From an uncultured Treponema sp. (GTDB taxonomy: Bacteria > Spirochaetota > Spirochaetia > Treponematales > Treponemataceae): DNA of 64,000 nt. Positions 1 to 8,205 of the stretch are shown here, one piece after another. The stretch spans positions 1 through 64,000 of the forward strand of contig CAMCRZ010000009.1 in the NCBI GenBank assembly GCA_945877425.1. Reading direction: 5' to 3'. How positions within the stretch are numbered: the stretch's first letter is position 1; each line of letters starts with the position of its first letter. The translations under genes and the position numbers were made by a program. The notes beneath the pieces were generated by a model. That model worked only from the letters and a program-made list of their open reading frames with translations. It was not told where the DNA came from and searched no databases.

Positions 1-236
1 GTGCAATTGCAGACATCGAAAAACGCCACGAAGAACGCTACCGTGCCCTTTTAAACGAAGAAGATGCCGCATCTGCTCAGCTTAAAGACAGTTCTGTAAA
101 AGTATGGGAATGTCTCAAATGCGGTCACATCGTAGTAGGTCCTTCTGCTCCTGAATACTGCCCAACTTGTGACGAATACAACGCATATACACAGGTTACA
201 GAAGAGAACTACGAATTAATCCGCACTTGGGGTTAA
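1..236 (+). CDS. Rubrerythrin, C-terminal part (5' truncated by window edge)
   Basis: Frame 3 reads ...AIADIEKRHEERYRALLNEEDAASAQLKDSSVKVWECLKCGHIVVGPSAPEYCPTCDEYNAYTQVTEENYELIRTWG*; CxxCG...CPxC rubredoxin-like knuckles and EKRHEERY helix. Confidence 0.85.
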   Translation, partial: AIADIEKRHEERYRALLNEEDAASAQLKDSSVKVWECLKCGHIVVGPSAPEYCPTCDEYNAYTQVTEENYELIRTWG

Positions 237-676
237 TTAATTTTTTTTATTTCAGGCTGTCAGATAGTTTTTCTGCAAGGAATTCCAGCTGTCTGACATG
301 TTGCAAGAACAAGTTTGCTGTACCAGAATGCGTCTTTGCAACTGCTTACCCTGACTGCAGGCTTGTAGTTACAAAAGAAACGATGACCGTAGAGGGAATG
401 ATTAAAATCGTCTATGACCTCTTAAAAGACAAACTGAACATTGCAAAGCTTACTTTCACAAGCGGAGTAAACGCTGCATCTCAGGAATACGACGTAAGCG
501 GCACAAAAGACAGATGCCCATTATGCGGAATTGCCCTGAATGAAAACGCGTATGCCCTAAGTGCGGATATAAAAAATAGTTCCCCACATCCAGCCGTACT
601 CTTCTGCGGATTTTCTGAAGCCCCTTTAGGGCACAGCTATGCTTATGACGGATATAGGACGATTTTTCAAAAATAG
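227..676 (+). CDS. Hypothetical ORF (uncertain)
   Basis: Open 149-aa frame starting inside the rubrerythrin 3' end; contains CPLCG; no family recognised. Confidence 0.25.
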   Translation: MGLINFFYFRLSDSFSARNSSCLTCCKNKFAVPECVFATAYPDCRLVVTKETMTVEGMIKIVYDLLKDKLNIAKLTFTSGVNAASQEYDVSGTKDRCPLCGIALNENAYALSADIKNSSPHPAVLFCGFSEAPLGHSYAYDGYRTIFQK

Positions 677-694
677 AAAAAACTGGAGGACAAA

Positions 695-1147
695 ATGTTA
701 GAAACAGGAACAAAGGCACCAGATTTTGAGCTTTTGGACCAGAATGGAAATGTTCACAAACTGAGCGATTATGCCGGGAAAAAAGTCATTCTGTATTTTT
801 ATCCAAAAGATAATACTCCGGGATGTACAAAACAGGCATGCGGTTTTTCAGAAAGATATCCGCAGTTTACGCAAAAAGGTGCAGTAATTCTTGGGGTAAG
901 CAAAGATTCCGTAGCATCTCACAAAAAGTTTGAAGAAAAGTACGGTCTTGCTTTTACCCTGCTTTCTGACCCGGAGCGCAAAGTTATTGAAGCTTATGAT
1001 GTCTGGAAAGAGAAGAAAAATTACGGAAAAGTTTCAATGGGAGTTGTAAGGACAACTTATCTTATTGACGAAAAAGGAATCATTATCAAGGCGAATGATA
1101 AAGTGAAAGCCGCCGAAGATCCAGAAAATATGCTTCAGCAGGTGTGA
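695..1147 (+). CDS. bcp: Thioredoxin-dependent thiol peroxidase (peroxiredoxin, Bcp/PrxQ family)
   Basis: MLETGTKAPDFELLDQNGNVHKLSDYAGKKVILYFYPKDNTPGCTKQACGF, typical Bcp active-site region. Confidence 0.95.
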   Translation: MLETGTKAPDFELLDQNGNVHKLSDYAGKKVILYFYPKDNTPGCTKQACGFSERYPQFTQKGAVILGVSKDSVASHKKFEEKYGLAFTLLSDPERKVIEAYDVWKEKKNYGKVSMGVVRTTYLIDEKGIIIKANDKVKAAEDPENMLQQV

Positions 1148-1185
1148 TTTTTAGGGGGAAAATTGTCAAAAAATGCGATTATTTT

Positions 1186-1480
1186 TTATTTGCGTATGAG
1201 GGGATAATTCCGTTTTTTTATTTTATAAATTTTGCCTTTATTTTCGCCAAAGCCAATAATAAGACCGGATGCTTCAAGTTTTTTAAATATTTTACGAACG
1301 CCCGAAGCTGAAAGACTTGTAATTTTTCGAGCAATAGAACTGTTTATAGTTTCATGTTCTTTTAAATATTTTAAAATTATATCGCTACTTTTAGCATATA
1401 TCGCTACTTTATCGCCACTTTGTTGGGATTCTATCGCTGGTTTTTCATTATATCTAATATGCACATACCTGTTTTTAAGT
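1186..1480 (-). pseudogene. C-terminal remnant of an ATP-binding/AAA_4-type regulator (winged-helix end only)
   Basis: SDIILKYLKEHETINSSIARKITSLSASGVRKIFKKLEASGLIIGFGENKGKIYKIK looks like a C-terminal wHTH; the upstream part of the ORF is repeat element DNA (1480-1545), so the gene appears 5' truncated. Confidence 0.5.
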
Positions 1481-1620
1481 TCCTTAAAATTACACGACGA
1501 AGAAAGTTTCAACTTTCGAGAAGTGTAATTCGTTCGCGCCAAGCGAACAGTTCAATAAGGGAGTTACGTTAGGAACTCTAAATTAAATCAAATGGCGCAA
1601 TTTTAGACATTTGATTTTAA
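1480..1620 (+). repeat. Multi-hairpin intergenic element, copy A (homologous to 46354-46492)
   Basis: Shares AGTTCCTTAAAATT, AGAAAGTTTCAACTTT and TTCAATAAG with 46354-46492; four successive stems (1488-1495/1523-1530, 1532-1537/1543-1548, 1561-1565/1574-1578, 1585-1594/1608-1617). Confidence 0.8.
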
Positions 1621-1825
1621 CGTTGATCTATTTTGCACTTGATGCACACAAAGGTGGCGGAAAATAATTTTGTAGCAAAGTGATGTTATTTTTTGTCTTA
1701 AACTTTTTATTTGCTTGAAAGGCTTGTCACAAGGAAAAAACAGGCGGATTTGTTCGCATCTAACGATGCTCACGAAAAAAACGAAGAACGTTAGTTTTGA
1801 GCAAATCCGATTGTTTATCTTTGCA

Positions 1826-1863
1826 TTAAACTTTCCATTCGGTCATTTGCGTTATGATTGTTT
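1826..1863 (+). repeat. 38-bp direct repeat, copy 1
   Basis: ttaaactttccattcggtcatttgcgttatgattgttt, identical to 2534-2571. Confidence 0.9.
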
Positions 1864-1870
1864 CTGGTTG

Positions 1871-2254
1871 TTACCTATTTTCAAGAGAAAGTCCTTTTAT
1901 AAAGGAAAAATGTTTATCAGCTGTAACTATTGTCAGATTGTATGCCATTGCACATGCAGCAAGCCATATATCATTTTCTGGAATTGGATGTCCGTCTTGT
2001 TTTAATTGGGCTTTTATTTTTGCATAAAAAGGAGTTACAAAGGAATCCGGCTTTATTTCTTCAAGTTCGCTGCAAAAACCCCTGTAAACATCAGCATTCT
2101 CTGATTTTCGGGAAGAACATTCTGCACCAAAAAGCAGTTCTCCAAGTGTTATAGAAGAAAAATACAGATTTTCCTCTTCGAAAATATCATCAAGAGCATC
2201 TTCATCTTTGATATAGCGGATAATTACATTTGTATCAACAAGTTTACCATTCAC
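1871..2254 (-). CDS. PIN-domain toxin (VapC-like)
   Basis: MNGKLVDTNVIIRYIKDED...ENDIWLAACAMAYNLTIVTADKHFSFIKGL; PIN D-T-N...E...D-x-W...T-A-D pattern. Confidence 0.85.
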   Translation of the reverse strand: MNGKLVDTNVIIRYIKDEDALDDIFEEENLYFSSITLGELLFGAECSSRKSENADVYRGFCSELEEIKPDSFVTPFYAKIKAQLKQDGHPIPENDIWLAACAMAYNLTIVTADKHFSFIKGLSLENR

Positions 2255-2462
2255 TTTTATCCACCTTGCGACCTTCTGTTACGGCTTTTTCTACCAGTTC
2301 GGAATCTGATTTACTGACCTTGCCTACAAATTTTTTTAAGTTCCGCTTGGGAGTATTGAATTCGTCAAGAAAAGTGATGATTACGCGCTGGTCTTTTTTT
2401 ACTGCAACATTGCCTTCTGTTATGTAATTTTGTCCGTCAAAATATCCTTTTACAGAAACCAT
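2244..2462 (-). CDS. Antitoxin partner of the PIN toxin (VapB-like)
   Basis: Small ORF overlapping the PIN start by 11 nt; MVSVKGYFDGQNYITEGNVAVKKDQRVIITFLDEF...; RBS aggaggtgattct upstream. Confidence 0.75.
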   Translation of the reverse strand: MVSVKGYFDGQNYITEGNVAVKKDQRVIITFLDEFNTPKRNLKKFVGKVSKSDSELVEKAVTEGRKVDKSEW

Positions 2463-2533
2463 AGAATCACCTCCTACTTTTTTGTTTAGTATAGCATACT
2501 TTTATAGAAAAATCAGTGTTTTTTGTTTGCGCC

Positions 2534-2571
2534 TTAAACTTTCCATTCGGTCATTTGCGTTATGATTGTTT
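2534..2571 (+). repeat. 38-bp direct repeat, copy 2 (overlaps 3' end of XRE gene)
   Basis: Identical to 1826-1863. Confidence 0.9.
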
Positions 2572-2872
2572 TTACGAGTTGTTTCTGATTTTCGCCCAGG
2601 GTGTCGAGTTTTGCAATCAGGTCTGAATATTCTTTGTATTTTTTGATGTCGATGCCTTCGTTTTTTAATGTCTGGCTTTGTCCTGTTACAAGGTATTCGA
2701 CGGAGACGTTAAGGACTTTTGCGATTCGCAGGGCTGTTTCGGCACTGGGGCAGTTATTATCTTTTTTACCTTTTGAAATATTTGACATACTGAATTTTGC
2801 TTCAGTTGCAAGAGTTTTTTTATTAATTCCTTTTTTGTCGAGTTCAAATTCGACTCTTTCCCAAAAATTCAT
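2534..2872 (-). CDS. XRE-family HTH transcriptional regulator
   Basis: FWERVEFELDKKGINKKTLATEAKFSMSNISKGKKDNNCPSAETALRIAKVLNVSVEYLVTG. Confidence 0.85.
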   Translation of the reverse strand: MNFWERVEFELDKKGINKKTLATEAKFSMSNISKGKKDNNCPSAETALRIAKVLNVSVEYLVTGQSQTLKNEGIDIKKYKEYSDLIAKLDTLGENQKQLVKTIITQMTEWKV

Positions 2873-3010
2873 ATTCTCATAATTGCGAAATTTTCAATTA
2901 TATAGATAAGAATTTGTAAAATTACAAAAAATAATGTATTATTTAGAAATATCCAAATTATTACCGTAAAGTTGGAAATATTAAAATCTTAATTCACTCC
3001 GAGAAAAAAT

Positions 3011-4558
3011 ATGAACGAAATCAAACAATCACTTATTGAAGAAATCAACAGGCGCGTGCAGGATAAGATTCTGGAACCGTCAAATGCAAATCTTCTTATA
3101 AAACTTATTCAAAATGCGGAATCGAAAGACGAGGCGATAAACATTGCAGCGTTGGGAACGACATACAAGCGTACGGGGCTTCACTTTGACAAACGGCTTG
3201 AAAAAATGTCCGACAGTATTCGGTATTTCCGCAAAAACGAAAAACTTTCTTTTTATACTGACGATGCAAAACCTGTAAACAAGCTGATTATCGGCGACAA
3301 CTACGAGGCGCTTCAAAACCTTTTGATTCAGTACAGGGGTGCAATCGATGTAATTTACATTGACCCGCCTTACGGAAAAGACAGCATGGGCGAATTTGCC
3401 AGGACGAACTATGAAAATGCCATTACGAGGGACAATCTTCTTTCCATGCTTTACCCGCGTCTGATTCTTGCAAAACAGCTTTTGTCTGACGAAGGCGTGA
3501 TTTTTTGCAGCATTGATGATAAAAATCACGCTTATGTAAAATGTTTGTTTGATGAGGTGTTTGGGGAGGAAAATTCGCTTTCAGTTATTGCATGGGAGAA
3601 AAGAACTAAATGTCAAAATACAGATACTGCAAAGTTCATGCTTCAGCCTAAAGTGGAATATATTTTATGTTATAAAAATTTTAATCACCGAGCAGAATTC
3701 CGATGTCATGTAGTTGGTGAAAAGTTATATCCTGAAAAGGATGCTTATGGAATCTTTCGTTATGAAGAAATTGGGCAAATGAGCAAGAATGGAGTTCGTG
3801 GTCGTGCTAGTATGATTTTTGATATCTTGGGCGTTTACCCGAATGAAGGAAACCAATGGAAATTAGGGAAAGATACAATACTTGAATATTCTACTCGTAA
3901 TGATGGAAAAGATTTACTCTTAATTAACGAAAGACCTTTTAGAAAAATTCGTCCTGAAGATGAGGTTGTTGAAAATTATAAACCATTTTGGGGAATGTAT
4001 GGTGCAGAGCAATACGGTACAGCTGAAACTGCAAAGTCTGAGTTAGATAAAATTTTAGGAACTAAAGAACATGATTTCAACACAGTAAAACCTGTTGAAC
4101 TAATTGAAGATTTAATTTTTCATGCATGTAAAGAGAATTCTATTGTATTGGATTTTTTTGCAGGTAGTGGAACAACTGGTCAATCAACAATGGAATATGT
4201 TAAAGATTATCACAATAATATAACTTACATTCTATGCACAAATAATGAAAAAACTGAAAAGTGCCCCAACGGCATTGCTTACGATGTTACGGCAAAGCGG
4301 CTCAAGCGAATCATGACTGGCGAATGTTATGACGGAACAAAAGACTTTCCGTGGATAAAAGACAACAAGCCTTATGGCGGAAATCTTGATGTTTACGAAA
4401 TCGGTTCGGTTGCAAATTTTGAAACGGCAGAAGGAAAAAGTGCTTTTGATGTAATCGACGAGACACTTTACGGAAAACAAAAGTTTATGACGGTAAAAGA
4501 AAAAATCGACTGGGTATGTCAGAATTTTGAAAAAACACAAAAAAAGGTGGAAGAATAA
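3011..4558 (+). CDS. mod: Type III restriction-modification, site-specific DNA methyltransferase (Mod), beta class
   Basis: VIYIDPPYGKD (motif IV) precedes DFFAGSGTTGQSTMEY (motif I); adjacent Res subunit. Confidence 0.9.
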   Translation: MNEIKQSLIEEINRRVQDKILEPSNANLLIKLIQNAESKDEAINIAALGTTYKRTGLHFDKRLEKMSDSIRYFRKNEKLSFYTDDAKPVNKLIIGDNYEALQNLLIQYRGAIDVIYIDPPYGKDSMGEFARTNYENAITRDNLLSMLYPRLILAKQLLSDEGVIFCSIDDKNHAYVKCLFDEVFGEENSLSVIAWEKRTKCQNTDTAKFMLQPKVEYILCYKNFNHRAEFRCHVVGEKLYPEKDAYGIFRYEEIGQMSKNGVRGRASMIFDILGVYPNEGNQWKLGKDTILEYSTRNDGKDLLLINERPFRKIRPEDEVVENYKPFWGMYGAEQYGTAETAKSELDKILGTKEHDFNTVKPVELIEDLIFHACKENSIVLDFFAGSGTTGQSTMEYVKDYHNNITYILCTNNEKTEKCPNGIAYDVTAKRLKRIMTGECYDGTKDFPWIKDNKPYGGNLDVYEIGSVANFETAEGKSAFDVIDETLYGKQKFMTVKEKIDWVCQNFEKTQKKVEE

Positions 4559-4559
4559 A

Positions 4560-6584
4560 ATGCTCCAGGAAGCAAAAGATTTACAGAAAAATGCCGTAAC
4601 AAAACTTACAAAAATCCTTATGAATGTGACAAGCAGCAAAAAAGAAATAACTTTTAAAGCTCCCACAGGTTCCGGCAAAACTTACATGATGGCAGATTTT
4701 ATGAACCGTGTAATTTGTGCAGACCGAAACGCTGTTTTTATAGTTTCGACACTTTCAAAAAGCAATCTTGCAGCCCAAAATTTTAATTCATTTAAGGAAC
4801 TTTCGGAAAACGGAACTTTTGCAGACATAAATCCGTTTTTAATCAATTCAGATTCAAGCGGAGAAGGAAGCCTTTTTATTCCTCTGGAATACAACGTTTA
4901 CGTTCTGCCCCGCGACTTGTACAAAGATTCAAGCAAGCTTAAAAAAGAAGGAACTTTTGTCAATTTTCTTTCTTCGCTTACAGGCGACACTTTTATGAAA
5001 AATCCGCAAAAAAAAATCTACCTTATAAAAGATGAATGTCATATTGCAACAAGCAACCTTGATGAGTTAAAAGAGTATTTTTGTGCCGTCATAAATTTTT
5101 CTGCCACGCCAAAACTTTCAAGAAAACAGGAACCAGATGTAGAAATTTCAAATGCAGAAGCCGAAAATGCAAAACTCATAAAAAAAGTTGAAGCAGGAAA
5201 TGAAAATGACAGTCTTGAGTGCGCTCTAATGAAATTTGAAAAAATCCGCAGCGACTATATAAATCAGCTTGATGTAAATCCTTGCTTTATAATTCAGATT
5301 TCAAACAAGGAAAAAGCTGAAGAGGAACTTAAAAATACGATAATGCCTGCCCTGCAAAATCATCAGGAACTGAAATGGGTTTATATAAACGACAAAGGCG
5401 GCGAAACAAACGATTCTGGCTTAAAAAAACTTCCGATTTTTAAATGGAAAGATTACATGAAAGGAAAAGCCTCTTCTGTTTCTGTCATCATTTTTAAAAT
5501 GGTCATTTCGGAAGGCTGGGACATTCCAAGGGCGTGCATGCTTTATCAGATTCGAGATTCAAAAAGCAAGCAACTGGACGAACAGGTTATGGGACGCGTA
5601 AGGAGAAATCCTCGGCTGCTTGATTTTGAAAGCTTGAGTGAAGAAGCAAAACAACTTGCCTGTACTGCATGGATTTGGGGAATTCTTCCAAAAGAGGAAA
5701 ATCTTCCGCGACAGGTAAGGCTTTGCACAGATTATAAAATTGAAGAAAATTTCCGTATAACGCCTGTAAAAATTCTCTCTCCCAAAAAAACAAAAAATCC
5801 TGATATGAAAAATTTTCTGGAGCGCTTAAAAGATGACAGTCTGACTCATCCTTCGATTTTTGAAAGTTACAGGAATTTGCAAAAACAGGGAAATGACATT
5901 CAATCTCTTTGCTACGAGTATTCGGACAGCTATAAAAAATGGACTGTTTTTGCTGAACATTTGGGCGAAATAAATTCTTCTTATGAAAAATATATTTGCG
6001 ATTACGAAAAAAGCATGGTCACTTGCGATGAAGTTTGTTTTCCGCTTGAAAGTTGCTTTGTGGAAAATCAAAACAGTCTGACGCTCGACGACTGGATTTG
6101 GTACAGAAAAGATTTTTGCACTGATTTTTCATTTGACAGCGAAGCCGAAAAAAAATGGGCGGAAGTGCTCAAGGACATTCGTTCATCTTCAATCGGAACT
6201 TGCACAAAAAAGCAGTCTGAACTTTTTGAAACGAGCCGCTTTTTGTGGGGCAAAAACTTTCCGCTGAATTCCCAGATAAAATTTGAATACTATCTTGACG
6301 GCATTCATTCTTCTTATCCAGATTTTGTGATGAAAGACAAAAACGGAAAAATCCACATTTTTGAAGTAAAGAGCGTTAATAAATCTTCTTCCCAAAATAT
6401 CGACGAAGAAGAATACGAAAAAAAAGTGAACGCAATCAAGGACTGCTACAAGGAAGCTTCAAAAAAAACAGGACACATTTTTTACCTTCCTGTGCTGGAC
6501 AAAGCACAATGGCAGATTACACGCTTTTCCGACGGCAAGGGCGAGAACATTACAAAAGATGAATTTGTGGAATCGCTAAAGTAA
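4560..6584 (+). CDS. res: Type III restriction enzyme Res subunit (DEAD/DECH helicase + PD-(D/E)xK-like nuclease)
   Basis: KAPTGSGKTYMMADF Walker A, KDECH, C-terminal YPDFVMKDKNGKIHIFEVK; start immediately after mod stop (ORF track start at 4527 is probably too early). Confidence 0.9.
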   Translation: MLQEAKDLQKNAVTKLTKILMNVTSSKKEITFKAPTGSGKTYMMADFMNRVICADRNAVFIVSTLSKSNLAAQNFNSFKELSENGTFADINPFLINSDSSGEGSLFIPLEYNVYVLPRDLYKDSSKLKKEGTFVNFLSSLTGDTFMKNPQKKIYLIKDECHIATSNLDELKEYFCAVINFSATPKLSRKQEPDVEISNAEAENAKLIKKVEAGNENDSLECALMKFEKIRSDYINQLDVNPCFIIQISNKEKAEEELKNTIMPALQNHQELKWVYINDKGGETNDSGLKKLPIFKWKDYMKGKASSVSVIIFKMVISEGWDIPRACMLYQIRDSKSKQLDEQVMGRVRRNPRLLDFESLSEEAKQLACTAWIWGILPKEENLPRQVRLCTDYKIEENFRITPVKILSPKKTKNPDMKNFLERLKDDSLTHPSIFESYRNLQKQGNDIQSLCYEYSDSYKKWTVFAEHLGEINSSYEKYICDYEKSMVTCDEVCFPLESCFVENQNSLTLDDWIWYRKDFCTDFSFDSEAEKKWAEVLKDIRSSSIGTCTKKQSELFETSRFLWGKNFPLNSQIKFEYYLDGIHSSYPDFVMKDKNGKIHIFEVKSVNKSSSQNIDEEEYEKKVNAIKDCYKEASKKTGHIFYLPVLDKAQWQITRFSDGKGENITKDEFVESLK

Positions 6585-6617
6585 AAAAGTGGTGGCGTGA
6601 TTTGTTCTTCTGCGCAT

Positions 6618-6714
6618 CTTACAGCGTGAGGGATTGTAAGGGCAGCCGAAGGCTGTTGCGAAGCAATGAAGCGATAGCGTAACCCTGAAAAGCCCGACCC
6701 GAAGGGGCACGCCC
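6618..6714 (+). repeat. GC-rich palindromic repeat, copy C
   Basis: Skeleton CTTACAGCGTGAGGGATTG ... AGCGATAGCG ... GCACGCCC shared in order with 7476-7610. Confidence 0.75.
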
Positions 6715-6845
6715 GAATGAAAAAAATATTGTATAATCTACAGGAACGCAAAAAAACAACCAAGTCAAGTGTGATTTTTTTTTCGTATGGAAAATTGTGA
6801 CTTTTTATGATAAAGTAGTAGGGAGATTTCAGTTTGGAGGTTGTT

Positions 6846-7055
6846 ATGTCTTATGATACAATGGTTGAAAAAATAAAAACCGTTCCTCAAGAATGTCTTG
6901 CTGATATTGAAAATTATATTCAGTTTGTTTTGTATCGATATAATCAGAATTCAAAAACAGAAAATAAAACAAATCTATCAAAATATTTTGGTTCCGTAAA
7001 TTTTCAAAAAGATGGCCTTTCAATTCAAAAGGAAATGAGAAATGAATGGAACTGA
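6846..7055 (+). CDS. Antitoxin-like small protein
   Basis: MSYDTMVEKIKTVPQECLADIENYIQFVLYRYNQ..., DUF2281/antitoxin-like; overlaps start of a PIN ORF remnant. Confidence 0.55.
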   Translation: MSYDTMVEKIKTVPQECLADIENYIQFVLYRYNQNSKTENKTNLSKYFGSVNFQKDGLSIQKEMRNEWN

Positions 7056-7414
7056 TTTTTTAGCGGACACAAATGCATTGATGTATCTACTTAATGTAAT
7101 CCATGTATGAGTCCATTTTTGCAGAATAAGTTGGCATTTTCTGTTATATCGGAACTGGAACTCTTGTCTTTCTCTGGAATAACATCAGAAGAAGAGAATA
7201 CATAAAATCATTTTTGCTTAATTGCAATGAAATTTCTCTTACAGATGAAATAAAAGAAAAAACGATAGAAATTCGAAAAAAATATAAAATAAAACTCCCA
7301 GATGCTATTGTTGCCGCTTCTGCAATTGTAAATAACCTGCCACTTATTACAGCTGGCAAAGGATTTAATCAAATAGAAGAATTAAATTTAAAATTAATTG
7401 TTCCAGTTATGTAA
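7042..7414 (+). pseudogene. PIN-domain toxin, frameshifted
   Basis: MNGTDFLADTNALMYLLN then frame change near 7098; ...SVISELELLSF...; second frame change near 7200; ...IRKKYKIKLPDAIVAASAIVNNLPLITAGKGFNQIEELNLKLIVP. Confidence 0.75.
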
Positions 7415-7475
7415 ACAAAATGTACAAGGAACTGCATTCGGAAATCTTTTTTTCAGGTGTATTCCCGCCTGCGAG

Positions 7476-7610
7476 CTTACAGCGTGAGGGATTGGAGCAC
7501 CTGCGAAGCAGTCCCTAAAAACTGAAAAAATCTGAGATTGCCCAGTTGCGAGTTTTTGGAGCGATAGCGGAAAAAACTCGGTAAGCAACCGCAGGTTGCG
7601 ACGCACGCCC
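7476..7610 (+). repeat. GC-rich palindromic repeat, copy D
   Basis: CTTACAGCGTGAGGGATTG 7476-7494, AGCGATAGCG 7560-7569, GCACGCCC 7603-7610; hairpins CGAGTTTTT/AAAAACTCG and GCAACCgcaGGTTGC. Confidence 0.75.
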
Positions 7611-7645
7611 AAAAAATTATAAATCTTAAGGCATGCTTTTTTTAA

Positions 7646-8205
7646 CTATTCCTGCACTACGGAGATTCGTTCTTTGTTATGGCTGCCGCTTGTGATTTCG
7701 TCTACCATGGCGATGCGTAGTCTGCATAACTTATGACGCTTTCGCCTTTTTTGTTGAGCGTGAGTTCTTCGCCTGCAAGTATGTATTTTCCGGTGCGTTC
7801 TGCTTCTGCCTGAAAGTCTGCTGCCGGGCTGATGTATGTCCAGTTTACGTCGTTCCTTTTTCGAAGTTCTGAAAGCGATTTTCCCTGTGATGAAGCAAGT
7901 GGCTTGTACATTTCTGGGAAATCCGGCGTATCCATAAGCTGAACTGTATGTTCTGGGTTTACGTAAAGGCTTCCTGCTCCGCCGACAATAAGAAGGCGAA
8001 CTTTTGTTCCTGACAGAATATCGCACAGATGTTCAAGCGATGCGGAATGCTGAGGAATTGTGTCGGCCGTCCACGCTCCGAACGCATCCACAACGGCGTC
8101 AAAACCTTCCAAGTCCTGAGTTGTCAGGTCGAAAAGATTTTTCACAACACATTTTGCAGCAGCGGATTTGTTTTCTCCGCGGACAAAAGCAGTAAAATCA
8201 AAGGC
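7646..8205 (-). pseudogene. NAD(P)-binding (NmrA/YwnB-like) oxidoreductase, 5' truncated and frameshifted
   Basis: VRLLIVGGAGSLYVNPEHTVQLMDTPDFPEMYKPLASSQGKSL...VISYADYA then frame change near 7719 into IAMVDEITSGSHNKERISVVQE*; N-terminal Rossmann GxxGxxG absent. Confidence 0.75.

Noticed and set aside
227-676. Confident coding call for the 149-aa ORF
   Set aside because: Starts inside the rubrerythrin 3' end, no RBS at that start, no recognisable family despite one CPLCG motif; kept only as a low-confidence feature.
1480-1831. Retron msr-msd or CRISPR array
   Set aside because: Hairpins are not evenly spaced repeats with unique spacers, and no reverse transcriptase or cas gene is visible.
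3080-3529. Antisense ORF (149 aa) inside mod
   Set aside because: Shadow ORF opposite a clear methyltransferase gene; composition typical of reverse-complement reading.
6618-7610. Integron attC sites/cassette array
   Set aside because: ORF-plus-palindrome layout is suggestive, but no consistent GTTRRRY/RYYYAAC cores at the ends and no integrase in the window.
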